Positions 42,201 to 49,345 of a DNA stretch of 49,345 nucleotides are shown here, piece after piece. The number at the start of each line of letters is the position of its first letter. Position 1 is the stretch's first letter. Under the pieces are notes generated by a model, which searched no databases, was not told where the DNA came from, and was given only the letters and a program-made list of their open reading frames with translations. Position numbers and translations under genes: made by a program. The stretch lies in assembly GCA_013349615.1 (NCBI GenBank), contig DUZJ01000019.1, positions 1 to 49,345 of the forward strand, in the 5' to 3' direction. Source of the stretch: Planctomycetota bacterium. GTDB lineage: Bacteria; Planctomycetota; Phycisphaerae; Sedimentisphaerales; Anaerobacaceae.

Positions 42201-42280
42201 CCGGCAGCCGAAAAAGCCGCTCCCGAAACCAAAACCGTTATCGAGAAAAGAACTAAATTAAACAGCCGTCTCTTTACCAT
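39278..42280 (-). CDS. LptD-like outer-membrane assembly protein
   Basis: This 1000-residue protein has a signal peptide (LFNLVLFSITVLVSGAAFSAA). Two OstA/LptA-like beta-jellyroll stretches follow: about residues 55-170 (FFSDSAVVWLKRE...VYLEGNVSVKKG) and 230-420 (LGLQADNAVIWYIKG...AIYLSGDVVMTSG, RTIRAEELYYDFAEKKALV). They are separated by a Pro-rich linker. The C-terminal 560 residues alternate like a large beta-barrel, with FKVGNRTLFYWPFLRSNLERPD at the junction, as in LptD. LptD with LptE inserts lipopolysaccharide into the outer leaflet. Planctomycete homologues are poorly studied, so an LPS-like substrate is inferred. It stands at the head of the minus-strand cluster containing lysS and the LolCDE-like genes. 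Confidence 0.8.
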   Translation of the reverse strand: MVKRRLFNLVLFSITVLVSGAAFSAAGEENGGAAKARLNSRSWVGEDLYLKGREVISHRVGPGEHTLVFYDSFSMSIGANQFFSDSAVVWLKRERAGIQKVKVYLEGNVSVKKGKGAKTVALSETVIEQEKSMVVRFDVRGEVFVTAGKREVADPRGLELYVKALAAVESIEDERKPGVPEPKLPAEILPPERPPEEGAVREPSVQAVKPEEKEPRFRYPVDIGPVGEAVLKTESTQTAEGENIVTIMGRFSLEQKQDEEGGTLGLQADNAVIWYIKGAAGRGPGGESKDVIGENVRAIYLSGDVVMTSGRRTIRAEELYYDFAEKKALVINAVMKNFDVSRGIPIYVRASELRQLAENKFAAEEIIMTSSEFYLPQVSLNASSVIITDTTGVDEREGKVSDRSYDAQMRDVRFKVGNRTLFYWPFLRSNLERPDIALKSARVGHDNTWGTSVETRWYLSRLLGLREPDGTKSTLAFDYFDKRGIGIGAEIAYEREDHFGRLLGYVIRDSGEDRLGRHRTRRDLEPPRELRGRFLWQHRHFLPHNWQLTSEVSYASDEHFIEGYYRSEFNVGKEQETLVHLKRIEDNWGLSFLGKARINDFRDKLEELPSAEFHWTGQSVFDDKLTLYSDSQVSRFRQRLGSDSTSSLSENFFTFMSERAELDMPMMWDFAKVVPFVAGTVAYEDGRGFYSDIDSRAAGREDTVWIGEVGARVFPRPLWKVYPGVESRLWDLKGLRHVIEPRVTAVGYTESDSVAEQRDILSVGISQRLQTKRGPADNQRTTDWMRLDMDVTWVNNSDDASAGADRFIWNKPFVPLVDRSGTVLYPLDRLDRNDRRSGGIFGPRRNYFSADYIWRVSDTTAILSDMNFDMQSGVVQQLNVGFSRLRWPNLSYYIGSRYLKRIDNHHGEEGSNAFIFAASYVLDPRYTVIFSQEYDFDYGANVRSDITLVRRYHRLYWGLTFRVDESMDQSSVVFSIWPEGVPEMGIGHSQYTGMGGPMRY

Positions 42281-42492
42281 AGCAACGTTCCACTAACGTT
42301 TTTATCTACCTGTACACGCCGTTGGTTCGCACGCAATACCCCGCGAGCCACAACGTACCACGAGATTATAGCCGCTTCTCTCGCAAAAGCCAGCAAAAAT
42401 CAACTTCAAATTCCCGGCAGCTTGATTTATTTCAAACTTTCCTGTAAAAGAGGTTTTCGCAATACGACATACACAATAAGAAATGGGAATTT

Positions 42493-42771
42493 ATGGCCAA
42501 AAATGAGCGTTCCAAATATCAAAATGAAGTAATATCACGGTATTACGACAACCTCGATACGATACTGCTCGGCAAACTCGGTGAGCTGGTAACCGAGCTC
42601 TATTTGGCCGACACACCCGCCAGGCAGGAAAGGCTTTGGCAAAGGGCGCACAAGGCTATGACAAAGCTGAAAGTCTCCCCCGCTATCATCGACCACATTA
42701 TGCAAAAAAGAGACGTGGAAATCCTCGCCAAAAATCTCCAGGACTGGCTCGCCAAAAAGCAGAAAAAATAG
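42493..42771 (+). CDS. Small conserved helical protein of unknown function
   Basis: The 92-residue protein is predicted fully alpha-helical and charged, with no signal or membrane segment: YQNEVISRYYDNLDTILLG, LGELVTELYLADTP, RQERLWQRAHKAMTKLKV and a Lys-rich tail. GGGAATTT lies before the ATG. Codon use and composition look normal, so I regard it as a real gene. Similar small proteins occur in Phycisphaerae as far as I recall, but no function is known. It is divergent from the LptD-like gene, with 212 bases between. Confidence 0.7.
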   Translation: MAKNERSKYQNEVISRYYDNLDTILLGKLGELVTELYLADTPARQERLWQRAHKAMTKLKVSPAIIDHIMQKRDVEILAKNLQDWLAKKQKK

Positions 42772-42915
42772 AAACCTCTCCGCCCACCAGTGCGAAAAAT
42801 CCTGCGTTTTGCAATAAAATTCAATGGCCTGCTCACACGTCCTATATTTTCTTGCTTTCGACACCAAAATCTGGTATATTGATACCCGGAAAACATATTT
42901 TTCAAGGAGAACGAA

Positions 42916-45900
42916 ATGATTGTCAGAACAAATCTAAAAATTCGGTCGGTCATAGCCGTATTCGTCCTGGTAACGGCAGCCCCCACTTTCGCAGGACAAA
43001 TTATCTACGTTGATGACGACGCTCCGGGTGCAAACGATGGCTCATCTTGGGCCGATGCGTACCAATACCTGGGTTACGCTCTTGACAATGCCTCGAGTGG
43101 GGATGATATTCATGTAGCCCAGGGCATTTACAAACCCAGCGAGGGTTATGTGGCCATACCTGACTTTGACTGGAGAACAGCCACATTCCAGCTCATTAAC
43201 GGCGTAACTCTCAAAGGCGGCTACGCCGGCTTCGGCGCTCCAGACCCCAACGCCCGCGATATCCAACTCTACGAAACCATCCTCACCGGCGACCTCGCTG
43301 GAAATGATGTGGACGTGAATGACCCTGCAGACTTGTTGGACGAGCCCACAAGAGCTGAGAATAGCTACCATGTCGTGACCGCCAGCGAAACCGACGAAAC
43401 AGCCGTCTTGGATGGATTTACCATTACTGGTGGCAATGCTAACAGTGATCCTTTTTCAATCCCGCTTGGGTACCTCGGGGGAGGCATACTCAATATGCGG
43501 GGGGGCGCGACGCTGAGCAACTGCACATTCAGGGGGAACAGTGCCGAATTTTTTGGCGGGGGGATGTGCAATCTTGAGAGCAGTCCAATACTGAGTAATT
43601 GCGCGTTTAGGGGCAACTCGGCACGCTACGGGGGTGGGATTTTCACCGAAAGGAGTAACGTGCTGTTAACCAATTGTATCTTAAGTGAAAACTGTGCATC
43701 TTCCTGTGGTGGTGGGATGAGAAACTATAAAAGCAGCCCGACGCTAAACAACTGCACATTCAGGGCGAACTCGGCCAGAATAGCTGGTGGTGCGATGGAC
43801 AACGAGGAGAGCAGTACAATACTTCGCAACTGCATAATAACGAGAAACTTGGCTGGCGGTAGCGGTGGGGTGTGGGATCGTTCGAGCAACCTTAAAATGG
43901 TCAATTGTAGGATCACTGATAACTCGGCAGTTTCATCGAATGGAGGAGGCATAGGGTGTAGCGAAGGTTCGATTACGAACTGTGTCATCAGGGGAAACAG
44001 AAGTGTATTGCACGGTGGTGGCATATTGTGCTCCTCGGGGAATACGAGGATCACTAATTGTTTGATTACCAACAATAAATCTGAAGTTGGAGGCGGAATC
44101 CATTGCAATTACTACAGCAGCCCGAAGATTACCAACTGTATTTTTAACGATAATCAAGCTGAAAAGGGAGGGTCTATCTGTTCCCGCTTTAAAAGCAATC
44201 CCATGCTAATCAACTGCATTCTTTTTGGAGATACAGCTACCTATGGGAAGGAAATATATTTGGAGTTCTTTTACTGGGATGGCAGTGAATATCTTTCGGA
44301 AATAACTGTTAGCTACAGCGATGTTGAAGGCGGTTCCGCGGACGTATACGTAGAGGATGGCTGTACGCTAAACTGGGAAGAGGGCAACATCGATGAAGTT
44401 CCTTGCTTTGCTTTTGACAATGATTATCACCTGACCTTGGATTCCCCTTGTATAGATGCTGGCACGAATACTCCCGAAGGAGGACTTCTGTCGGTAGATT
44501 TTGATGGCAACCCACGGCCACTGGATGGAGATGAAAATGGAATCGCCCTCGCAGATATGGGCGTTTACGAATTTGACCCCAACCTGCCGACAATTGCTAT
44601 ATCCCAAACAGAGCTGGAATTATTTACATGGCAGACTGAAGAAAGTGTGGATGATCAGCTTTTATCTATTCGCAATGCTGGTGGGCGTGAGTTAGCCTGG
44701 CAGGTTGAAAATAGTTGTACATGGCTTCAAGCGACACCGGTGTCGGGGGTATCCACAGGCGAGGTGGATGCTGTAAGCCTTAAGGTCGATGCTGCCGGTC
44801 TAATGCATGGAGATTACAACTGCCAGTTGCAGGTTGTAGACGAACAAGCAGTGAACAGTCCCCGAATTGTTGCGGTGATACTGCATGTAAATACGACATT
44901 GAGAGTGCCGCAAGGATATCAAACGATTCAGGGTGCGATCGATTGTGCGGTAGATGGTGATATTGTTTTGGTTGGAGACGGGACATACACGGGAGAGGGT
45001 AATAGAGACTTGGATTTTCGTGGGAAAGCTATATCCGTCGCGAGTGAAAACGGACCGGAGTACTGTGTGATTGATTGTAGGGGGGCTGAGTTGGAACATT
45101 ATCGCGGATTCTATTTTCATAGCGAGGAAGGCAGCGACTCGGTTATCGATGGATTCACGATAACCAATGGCAATATGTCCGAGGAGGGGCCGGGACATTA
45201 TGGTGGTGCGATCTACTGTGGGAAGTACTGTAGTCCGACGATTACAAATTGCGTGCTGAGAGCAAACTCGGCCGACTACGGCGGTGGGCTCTATTGCGAC
45301 ACTGCTTCTCCAGAAATCATCAATTGCGTTTTTGCCGGCAACTCAGCCGAGGAGGCTGGTGGGGGGATGTACAACCGTTGGTATAGCAAACCAGGGGTGA
45401 CCAACTGTATGTTCGTGCGGAATTCAGCGATCTGGTCGGGCGGAGCGATAGCTAACTTCAACCGGAACATAGTGGACATAACAAACTGTACATTCATTGC
45501 AAATTCGGCACGCCACGGAAATGCTCTGAGCTGCAATACAAGTCAGGGTGTAAAGAACGAGCTTCAGGTAACCAATTGTATCATCTGGGATGGTGGGGAT
45601 GAAATACGGAACAACGACAATTCGGTGATCACGATTAACTACAGCGATGTCCAGGGTGGCTGGCCCGGCGAAGGCAACATCGACACCGATCCGTGCTTTG
45701 TGGAGATGGGTTACTGGGATGCGAACAATATCTTGTTTGATAGCGATTATCATCTGCTCCCCAGTTCGCCGTGCATTGATGCCGGCGACCCCAATTACAT
45801 AGCCAGCCCTAATGACACGGATTTGGATGGTAAACCGCGCGTAATGGGTGGCCGAATCGATATGGGAGCGTACGAGTCACCGCTACCTGCCGAGGCCAGA

Positions 45901-46218
45901 ATCATACCCCATACTATAAATCTGGCGAGCAAAGGCAATTGGATTATATGCTACATCTGGCTGCCGGAAGAGTACGATGTCGCCGATATTGAACCCAACA
46001 CCGTCCTTCTTGAGGATGAAATTAAAGCAGAGTCCGTTCAGGTCGATCAAGTACAGCAAGTTGTGATGGCCAGATTCAGCCGCGAACAGGTTCAGGCCAT
46101 CCTCAGCATCGGCCAAGTCGAGCTTTCAGTCACCGGCCTGTTGACAGATGAAACCGCATTTCACGCTACAGATGTAATAAGGGTAATAGACAAAGCCGGC
46201 GGAAAACCCGCTAAGTAG
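42916..46218 (+). CDS. Secreted double parallel beta-helix protein with a BACON-like domain
   Basis: The 1100-residue protein has a signal peptide (IRSVIAVFVLVTAAPTFAGQ) and begins with IIYVDDDAPGANDGSSWADAY, the typical opening of planctomycete beta-helix proteins. Residues about 30-550 are a first right-handed parallel beta-helix whose coils carry repeats such as GGGMCNLESSPILSNCAFRGNSA. It ends in a choice-of-anchor module (DYHLTLDSPCIDAGTN). Residues about 558-660 (ISQTELELFTWQTEE...SCTWLQATPVSG) resemble BACON/immunoglobulin-like domains. A second beta-helix (about 663-950) ends with another SPCIDAGDPN motif. Residues about 985-1100 are a separate domain. Such proteins bind or cleave polysaccharides; no lyase active site is obvious. 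A good AAGGAGAACGA site precedes the ATG. Confidence 0.85.
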   Translation: MIVRTNLKIRSVIAVFVLVTAAPTFAGQIIYVDDDAPGANDGSSWADAYQYLGYALDNASSGDDIHVAQGIYKPSEGYVAIPDFDWRTATFQLINGVTLKGGYAGFGAPDPNARDIQLYETILTGDLAGNDVDVNDPADLLDEPTRAENSYHVVTASETDETAVLDGFTITGGNANSDPFSIPLGYLGGGILNMRGGATLSNCTFRGNSAEFFGGGMCNLESSPILSNCAFRGNSARYGGGIFTERSNVLLTNCILSENCASSCGGGMRNYKSSPTLNNCTFRANSARIAGGAMDNEESSTILRNCIITRNLAGGSGGVWDRSSNLKMVNCRITDNSAVSSNGGGIGCSEGSITNCVIRGNRSVLHGGGILCSSGNTRITNCLITNNKSEVGGGIHCNYYSSPKITNCIFNDNQAEKGGSICSRFKSNPMLINCILFGDTATYGKEIYLEFFYWDGSEYLSEITVSYSDVEGGSADVYVEDGCTLNWEEGNIDEVPCFAFDNDYHLTLDSPCIDAGTNTPEGGLLSVDFDGNPRPLDGDENGIALADMGVYEFDPNLPTIAISQTELELFTWQTEESVDDQLLSIRNAGGRELAWQVENSCTWLQATPVSGVSTGEVDAVSLKVDAAGLMHGDYNCQLQVVDEQAVNSPRIVAVILHVNTTLRVPQGYQTIQGAIDCAVDGDIVLVGDGTYTGEGNRDLDFRGKAISVASENGPEYCVIDCRGAELEHYRGFYFHSEEGSDSVIDGFTITNGNMSEEGPGHYGGAIYCGKYCSPTITNCVLRANSADYGGGLYCDTASPEIINCVFAGNSAEEAGGGMYNRWYSKPGVTNCMFVRNSAIWSGGAIANFNRNIVDITNCTFIANSARHGNALSCNTSQGVKNELQVTNCIIWDGGDEIRNNDNSVITINYSDVQGGWPGEGNIDTDPCFVEMGYWDANNILFDSDYHLLPSSPCIDAGDPNYIASPNDTDLDGKPRVMGGRIDMGAYESPLPAEARIIPHTINLASKGNWIICYIWLPEEYDVADIEPNTVLLEDEIKAESVQVDQVQQVVMARFSREQVQAILSIGQVELSVTGLLTDETAFHATDVIRVIDKAGGKPAK

Positions 46219-46267
46219 CGGCACATCGCGGGCCTCCAATTTAGCTAAAAATCGAAATACCCTTCAT

Positions 46268-46293
46268 AGTTTACCCTGAGCCGAGTCGAAGGG
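46268..46293. repeat. Dispersed TTTACCCTGAGC...GTCGAAGGG repeat
   Basis: AGTTTACCCTGAGCCGAG then TCGAAGGG. This is the clearest copy of the family, lying between the beta-helix gene and pilT. Its core CCTGAGC...GTCGAAGG is shared with 32626-32698. Confidence 0.75.
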
Positions 46294-46419
46294 AATCCCA
46301 GGATACGACATTCCGTCCTTGCTCTCCGACAGTAATTCTGATATACTATATACAGGTACAGAAAGGCCGGATTTGAATAAAAAAACCGCTTTTCCACTTT
46401 AACTGCTGCGGAGATAAAT

Positions 46420-47556
46420 ATGGCTGAAGGATACCCGAACACTGCAAAAGTCTATGCAACCGAGAAGCTCGGCAAGCTGAGCATTCGCGATATGTTGGCT
46501 TATGTCGAGGAGCACGGCGTCATGCGCGTCTCCGACCTGCACATCAAAGTCGGAACACCACCGGCATACCGCATCGACGGCGACCTCGTAAAGCTCAAAG
46601 GTCAAAATATAACACACGAGCTCGCAAAGCAGCTTATCTATCCTCTCCTTTCCGACGATAACCTCCGCAAATTCAAGGGCCAATACAGCGTGGACTGCTC
46701 TTACAGACTCGGCCAGCTACAGTTTCGAATAAACGTCTTCAGGGAAAACGACGGCATCTGTGCCGCCATCCGGGCATTATCTATGGACATCCCGAAAGTG
46801 GAGACCATCGGCTTCCCCAACGACGTCTGGAAGGACATCGTAAATCGAAAGCAGGGTCTCGTCCTGATGACAGGCATCACCGGCGCCGGAAAATCCACGA
46901 CCATCGCCTCCATCATCGACCGCATCAGCGAAAAGCACGCCTGCCGAATTATCACACTCGAAGACCCGATAGAGTATCTCTTTCGACAAAAATACGCTCT
47001 TATCTCGCAGCGTGAGGCCGGAAGAGACGTCAAATCATTTGTCGACGGTTTAAGGGCCCTGCTCCGCGAGGACCCCGACATTGTATTTGTCGGCGAAATG
47101 CGAGACCCCGAAACGATTATGATGACGCTTATGGCCGCCGAGACGGGCCATCTGGTCTTCTCCACGCTGCACACGCGGGACGCAACCGGAACCGTAACGC
47201 GCATACTCGATTATTTCCCGCCCGGCAGGCAGAGCGAAGTCCAAAATCAGCTCTCACTCAGTCTCGCCTACATCATCTGCCAGAAGCTCATCCCAAAAAA
47301 AGACGGAAAAGGCAGGCTCGTGGCAATGGAAATTCTCAACAATAACTACGCCTGCGCAAATCTGATTCGCACCGGAAAAGTCGAGCAGCTCTATTCCCAA
47401 CTGCAAACAAAGGTCAAAAACAAGCCCGGCGAAAAAATGATTACGATGGATAAGCATCTGGCTATGCTCGTAAAAGCAGGCAAGGTCGACCTGCTCGAGG
47501 CACAGAAGTGGGCCAACAATATTAGCAGCTTCGTTGACGCTATGAAGCAGGACTAA
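46420..47556 (+). CDS. pilT: Type IV pilus retraction ATPase PilT
   Basis: The 378-residue hexameric ATPase shows the N-terminal VSDLHIKVGTPPAYRIDG motif, Walker A GITGAGKST, the Asp box (RIITLEDPIEYL), Walker B (LREDPDIVFVGEMRD) and the His box (ETGHLVFSTLHTRDATGTVTRI). IPKKDGKGRLVAMEILNNN is the C-terminal region. It powers pilus depolymerisation for twitching motility or DNA uptake. GGAGATAAAT precedes the ATG. The N-terminus is about 20 residues longer than classical PilT, and the AIRNL signature near the C-terminus is replaced (ACANLIRTGK). Pilin and other pilus genes are not in the window. Confidence 0.93.
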   Translation: MAEGYPNTAKVYATEKLGKLSIRDMLAYVEEHGVMRVSDLHIKVGTPPAYRIDGDLVKLKGQNITHELAKQLIYPLLSDDNLRKFKGQYSVDCSYRLGQLQFRINVFRENDGICAAIRALSMDIPKVETIGFPNDVWKDIVNRKQGLVLMTGITGAGKSTTIASIIDRISEKHACRIITLEDPIEYLFRQKYALISQREAGRDVKSFVDGLRALLREDPDIVFVGEMRDPETIMMTLMAAETGHLVFSTLHTRDATGTVTRILDYFPPGRQSEVQNQLSLSLAYIICQKLIPKKDGKGRLVAMEILNNNYACANLIRTGKVEQLYSQLQTKVKNKPGEKMITMDKHLAMLVKAGKVDLLEAQKWANNISSFVDAMKQD

Positions 47557-47616
47557 ATTCATTCTGCCTTATGACTGAATGACTGCATGCTTGATACGAG
47601 AATCGAGAATCGCTTG

Positions 47617-47642
47617 TCCGCCGTAGCTTCAGCGAAGGCGGA
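47617..47642. repeat. TCCGCC...GGCGGA palindromic repeat
   Basis: TCCGCC (47617-47622) and GGCGGA (47637-47642) flank GTAGCTTCAGCGAA. It belongs to a palindrome class I recognise from other environmental genomes. It lies just before the ATG of the zinc-ribbon gene, preceded by imperfect GAATCGA repeats. Confidence 0.65.
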
Positions 47643-47654
47643 AGTATCGAGAAT

Positions 47655-48572
47655 ATGACAATCAAGTTCAACTGCCCAAAATGCAATGCCTTGATTGCCT
47701 TTGACAGCAAGCACGCCGGAAAACGCGCCCGCTGCCAGAGCTGTGGCCAGATTTTGATAATCCCTTCAAAAGACGACGAAAAGCCCAAAAAAATCAAAAC
47801 CGAATTCGATACAGGCGAACCCATACCCGGCTTCTACCGGGCCGTCTTTATCGAAAGCTGGAAAATATTCACCACCCAAAACAACACAACGCCGCTGGTC
47901 TTTGTGGCACTCGTAGTCTGTGTTAAGTTCTTTTTTGGATATTTGAATTTTACGCTTACTATACCCGGCCGTTCAATTGACGTTGAGCTACCTATGCCTT
48001 TGGGGACTATATGGACCATAGCAGCGTGGGGGGCTTTGTTCTGGTATTACATGCAGATAATCTACTCGACGGCCTTTAATACAGAGGAATTGCCCCAGGT
48101 TTATCTGGGGGGCTTTAGAAAATTCATGTGGAACATCCTGAAGTCTGTTTACACATTCATTATTATATTGCTCGTGGTCGAACTACCGTACATCATCGCT
48201 GCCGTGATAACGAGAAAAACCGGCCTCAATTGGCCTCCACTTTTAAATATCTTAAAACTTGGGTGCCTGTTCTTTTTCCCAATTGCGATACTAACAGCAG
48301 CAATAGGCAAGGACCTTACAATGTTAAGGCCAGATTACCTCCTCATTCCCATATTCAGAGCGTTAAAACCATATCTCGTAGTGGCCGCTTTACTCATTAC
48401 TGCCGGCCTTCTCGAAATGCAGACTAAACAATTCAATCCATCGAGCAAAGAGACCTTATTAACAACAACCGGCAATTTATTCTTCAATCTCGCGCTACAG
48501 GTAATTGCCATAATCGCAATGCGTGCCATAGGCCTGTTCTACCGCCACTATACCTGCCATCTCCCTTGGTAA
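47655..48572 (+). CDS. Zinc-ribbon membrane protein of unknown function
   Basis: The 305-residue protein starts with a short zinc ribbon: CPKC (residues 7-10) and CQSC (27-30), giving four Cys ligands. After a Lys-rich linker come about six hydrophobic segments: TPLVFVALVVCVKFFFGYLNF, GTIWTIAAWGALFWYYMQII, VYTFIIILLVVELPYIIAAVI, ILKLGCLFFFPIAILTAAI, YLVVAALLITAGLL and FNLALQVIAIIAMRAIGLFY. This layout is common in planctomycetes; no biochemical role is known to me. The palindrome at 47617-47642 lies directly before the start, and no good ribosome-binding site is visible. It follows pilT by about 100 bases. Confidence 0.75.
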   Translation: MTIKFNCPKCNALIAFDSKHAGKRARCQSCGQILIIPSKDDEKPKKIKTEFDTGEPIPGFYRAVFIESWKIFTTQNNTTPLVFVALVVCVKFFFGYLNFTLTIPGRSIDVELPMPLGTIWTIAAWGALFWYYMQIIYSTAFNTEELPQVYLGGFRKFMWNILKSVYTFIIILLVVELPYIIAAVITRKTGLNWPPLLNILKLGCLFFFPIAILTAAIGKDLTMLRPDYLLIPIFRALKPYLVVAALLITAGLLEMQTKQFNPSSKETLLTTTGNLFFNLALQVIAIIAMRAIGLFYRHYTCHLPW

Positions 48573-48639
48573 ACTTGTTTAGCCGTCGCCGGTACGGCGA
48601 TGCCCATCATCATTCTGAAAGAAGTGAAGAATCTATTTC

Positions 48640-48873
48640 TTAATTCGACATTCCTTGTTCGATATTCGATATTCCTTACCGTCATTCCGTGCTTGACACG
48701 GAACCCACTTTTCACTTCGCCCTTCCTTGTTCGATATTCCCCCGTCATTCCGAGCGCAGGAGTTTACCCTGAGCGTAATTGAAGGGAGGAATCTATTAAA
48801 ACCCTCTCCACCGTCTGCCATCTGTCGTCTATCCTCTGTCCTCTGTCATCTGTCCTCTGTTCTCTGTCTTCTG
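48640..48873. repeat. Repeat-packed intergenic region
   Basis: Nearly the whole gap before the last gene consists of repeats. TTCCTTGTTCGATATTC occurs twice (about 48651 and 48724). GTCATTCCG occurs twice (48681 and 48744), the first as a TTCCGTG/CACGGAA hairpin. A CCCTGAGC...GAAGG module lies at 48771-48786 inside a GTCATTCC...GGAATCT unit. About ten imperfect copies of CTCTGTC/CATCTGTC follow (48817-48876), ending at the gene's stop codon. No gene is visible. Confidence 0.75.
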
Positions 48874-49317
48874 TCATTTTAACGGCCAGCCCACCGGGCA
48901 ATAGCAGAGCCACTGGTCAACAAAGAGCTTTAAGTCCAGTTCGTTTACACCATTAACGTGGTTCAGGTCGGCTCCGCCACACCAGTTGTTCTCTTCGTTA
49001 CAATCCGGCTCCAGCCACCACTCGGCGAATCTCGCATAGCTCTCAAAATCAACAAAGCATAACGGCCCACCCGGCCAGAAGCCGCCTAACAGTTCATACT
49101 GACCGCCACTGCTCCAGGCCGCATCCGGCTGACCTATCGTGCCGGTAAGCGTATATGGCCCACCGCTGCTTTGCCCGCCGCCGCCGTCAATCGTACTCCA
49201 GATAATCTCATAATCACCGCCGGTTTGAGCTAATGCTGGGACAATCATTAGCAGACATGCCATCAGCAAGGCAATGACGCCTTTTTGTATATATGCATTT
49301 GCACTAATCGGTTCCAT
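48874..49317 (-). CDS. Secreted protein with dockerin-like C-terminus
   Basis: The start is the ATG at 49317, with AGGAGATTGATA upstream. The 147-residue protein has a long N-terminal signal sequence (ALLMACLLMIVPALAQ). A Gly-rich module follows (YEIIWSTIDGGGGQSSGG, YTLTGTIGQPDAAWSSGG and YELLGGFWPG), as seen in many Phycisphaerae secreted proteins. The last 60 residues form a dockerin-like pair of EF-hand-type loops: CFVDFESYARFAEWWLEP and GADLNHVNGVNELDLKLFVDQWL. It is probably an exported or surface-attached protein. Dockerin-type modules here may act as generic sorting or anchoring tags, because no cohesin is visible. The gene is probably complete; the upstream partner lies outside the window. 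Confidence 0.75.
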   Translation of the reverse strand: MEPISANAYIQKGVIALLMACLLMIVPALAQTGGDYEIIWSTIDGGGGQSSGGPYTLTGTIGQPDAAWSSGGQYELLGGFWPGGPLCFVDFESYARFAEWWLEPDCNEENNWCGGADLNHVNGVNELDLKLFVDQWLCYCPVGWPLK

Positions 49318-49345
49318 TATCAATCTCCTGTTTTTGACTAACTCC

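Overview
The window looks like a chromosomal contig from a planctomycete of the Phycisphaerae, closest in style to the Sedimentisphaerales. The evidence is the family content rather than a marker gene. There are Tat-exported Gfo/Idh/MocA oxidoreductases, large secreted glycoside hydrolases without SusC/D, parallel beta-helix proteins opening with a YVDDDAPG-type motif, and a secreted protein with a dockerin-like end. A short archaeal-type S-adenosylhomocysteinase and a kinase/PPP-phosphatase pair are also present. LptD-like, LolCDE-like, ExbB/ExbD and porin genes indicate a diderm envelope. There is no rRNA, CRISPR array, prophage or complete IS element.

Layout. 1-805 (minus): the 5' end of a catalase gene with its promoter, then a tRNA-Asn, a GIY-YIG endonuclease gene starting 2 nt after it, and a degenerate second tRNA-Asn copy overlapping the end of the endonuclease gene. 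1159-4242 (plus): Ser/Thr kinase, overlapping metallophosphatase, glycosyltransferase. 4777-12825 (plus): three consecutive secreted glycoside-hydrolase-type genes (GH5-like with an inserted carbohydrate-binding domain, a GH101/DUF5696-like enzyme, a GH50 agarase-like enzyme), facing a convergent Gfo/Idh/MocA oxidoreductase and a HEAT-repeat gene. This is a plausible polysaccharide-degradation locus. 15237-19663 (minus): a pseudo-receiver-GGDEF gene split by one in-frame TAG, a membrane/TPR protein and ahcY. 19973-21250 (plus): clpX. 21286-23792 (minus): von Willebrand A, ExbB and ExbD proteins. 24048-27076 (minus): rarA, 5-formyl-THF cyclo-ligase, L,D-transpeptidase. 27327-28145 (plus): porin-like protein with promoter and terminator. 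28240-42280 (minus): LptD-like protein, frameshifted class II aldolase, S41 protease, lysS, two FtsX-type permeases, a LolD-type ATPase, a branched-chain aminotransferase and a polyprenyl synthetase. 42493-49317: a small conserved protein, a 1100-residue beta-helix protein, pilT, a zinc-ribbon membrane protein and a dockerin-like secreted protein.

The most unusual signal is a population of short palindromic or composite repeats. Most lie between genes, but several lie inside reading frames and keep them open. lysS carries an inverted-repeat insert of about 65-80 bp that codes for roughly 25 extra residues, plus a second repeat near its N-terminus. The polyprenyl synthetase has about 58 residues of foreign-looking sequence before its first Asp motif. 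The last eight codons and the stop of the von Willebrand gene are a dispersed repeat. A multi-branched cruciform element of 86 bp sits upstream of the same gene. This recalls the palindromic elements inserted into Rickettsia genes. All comparisons with homologues here are from memory; none was computed.
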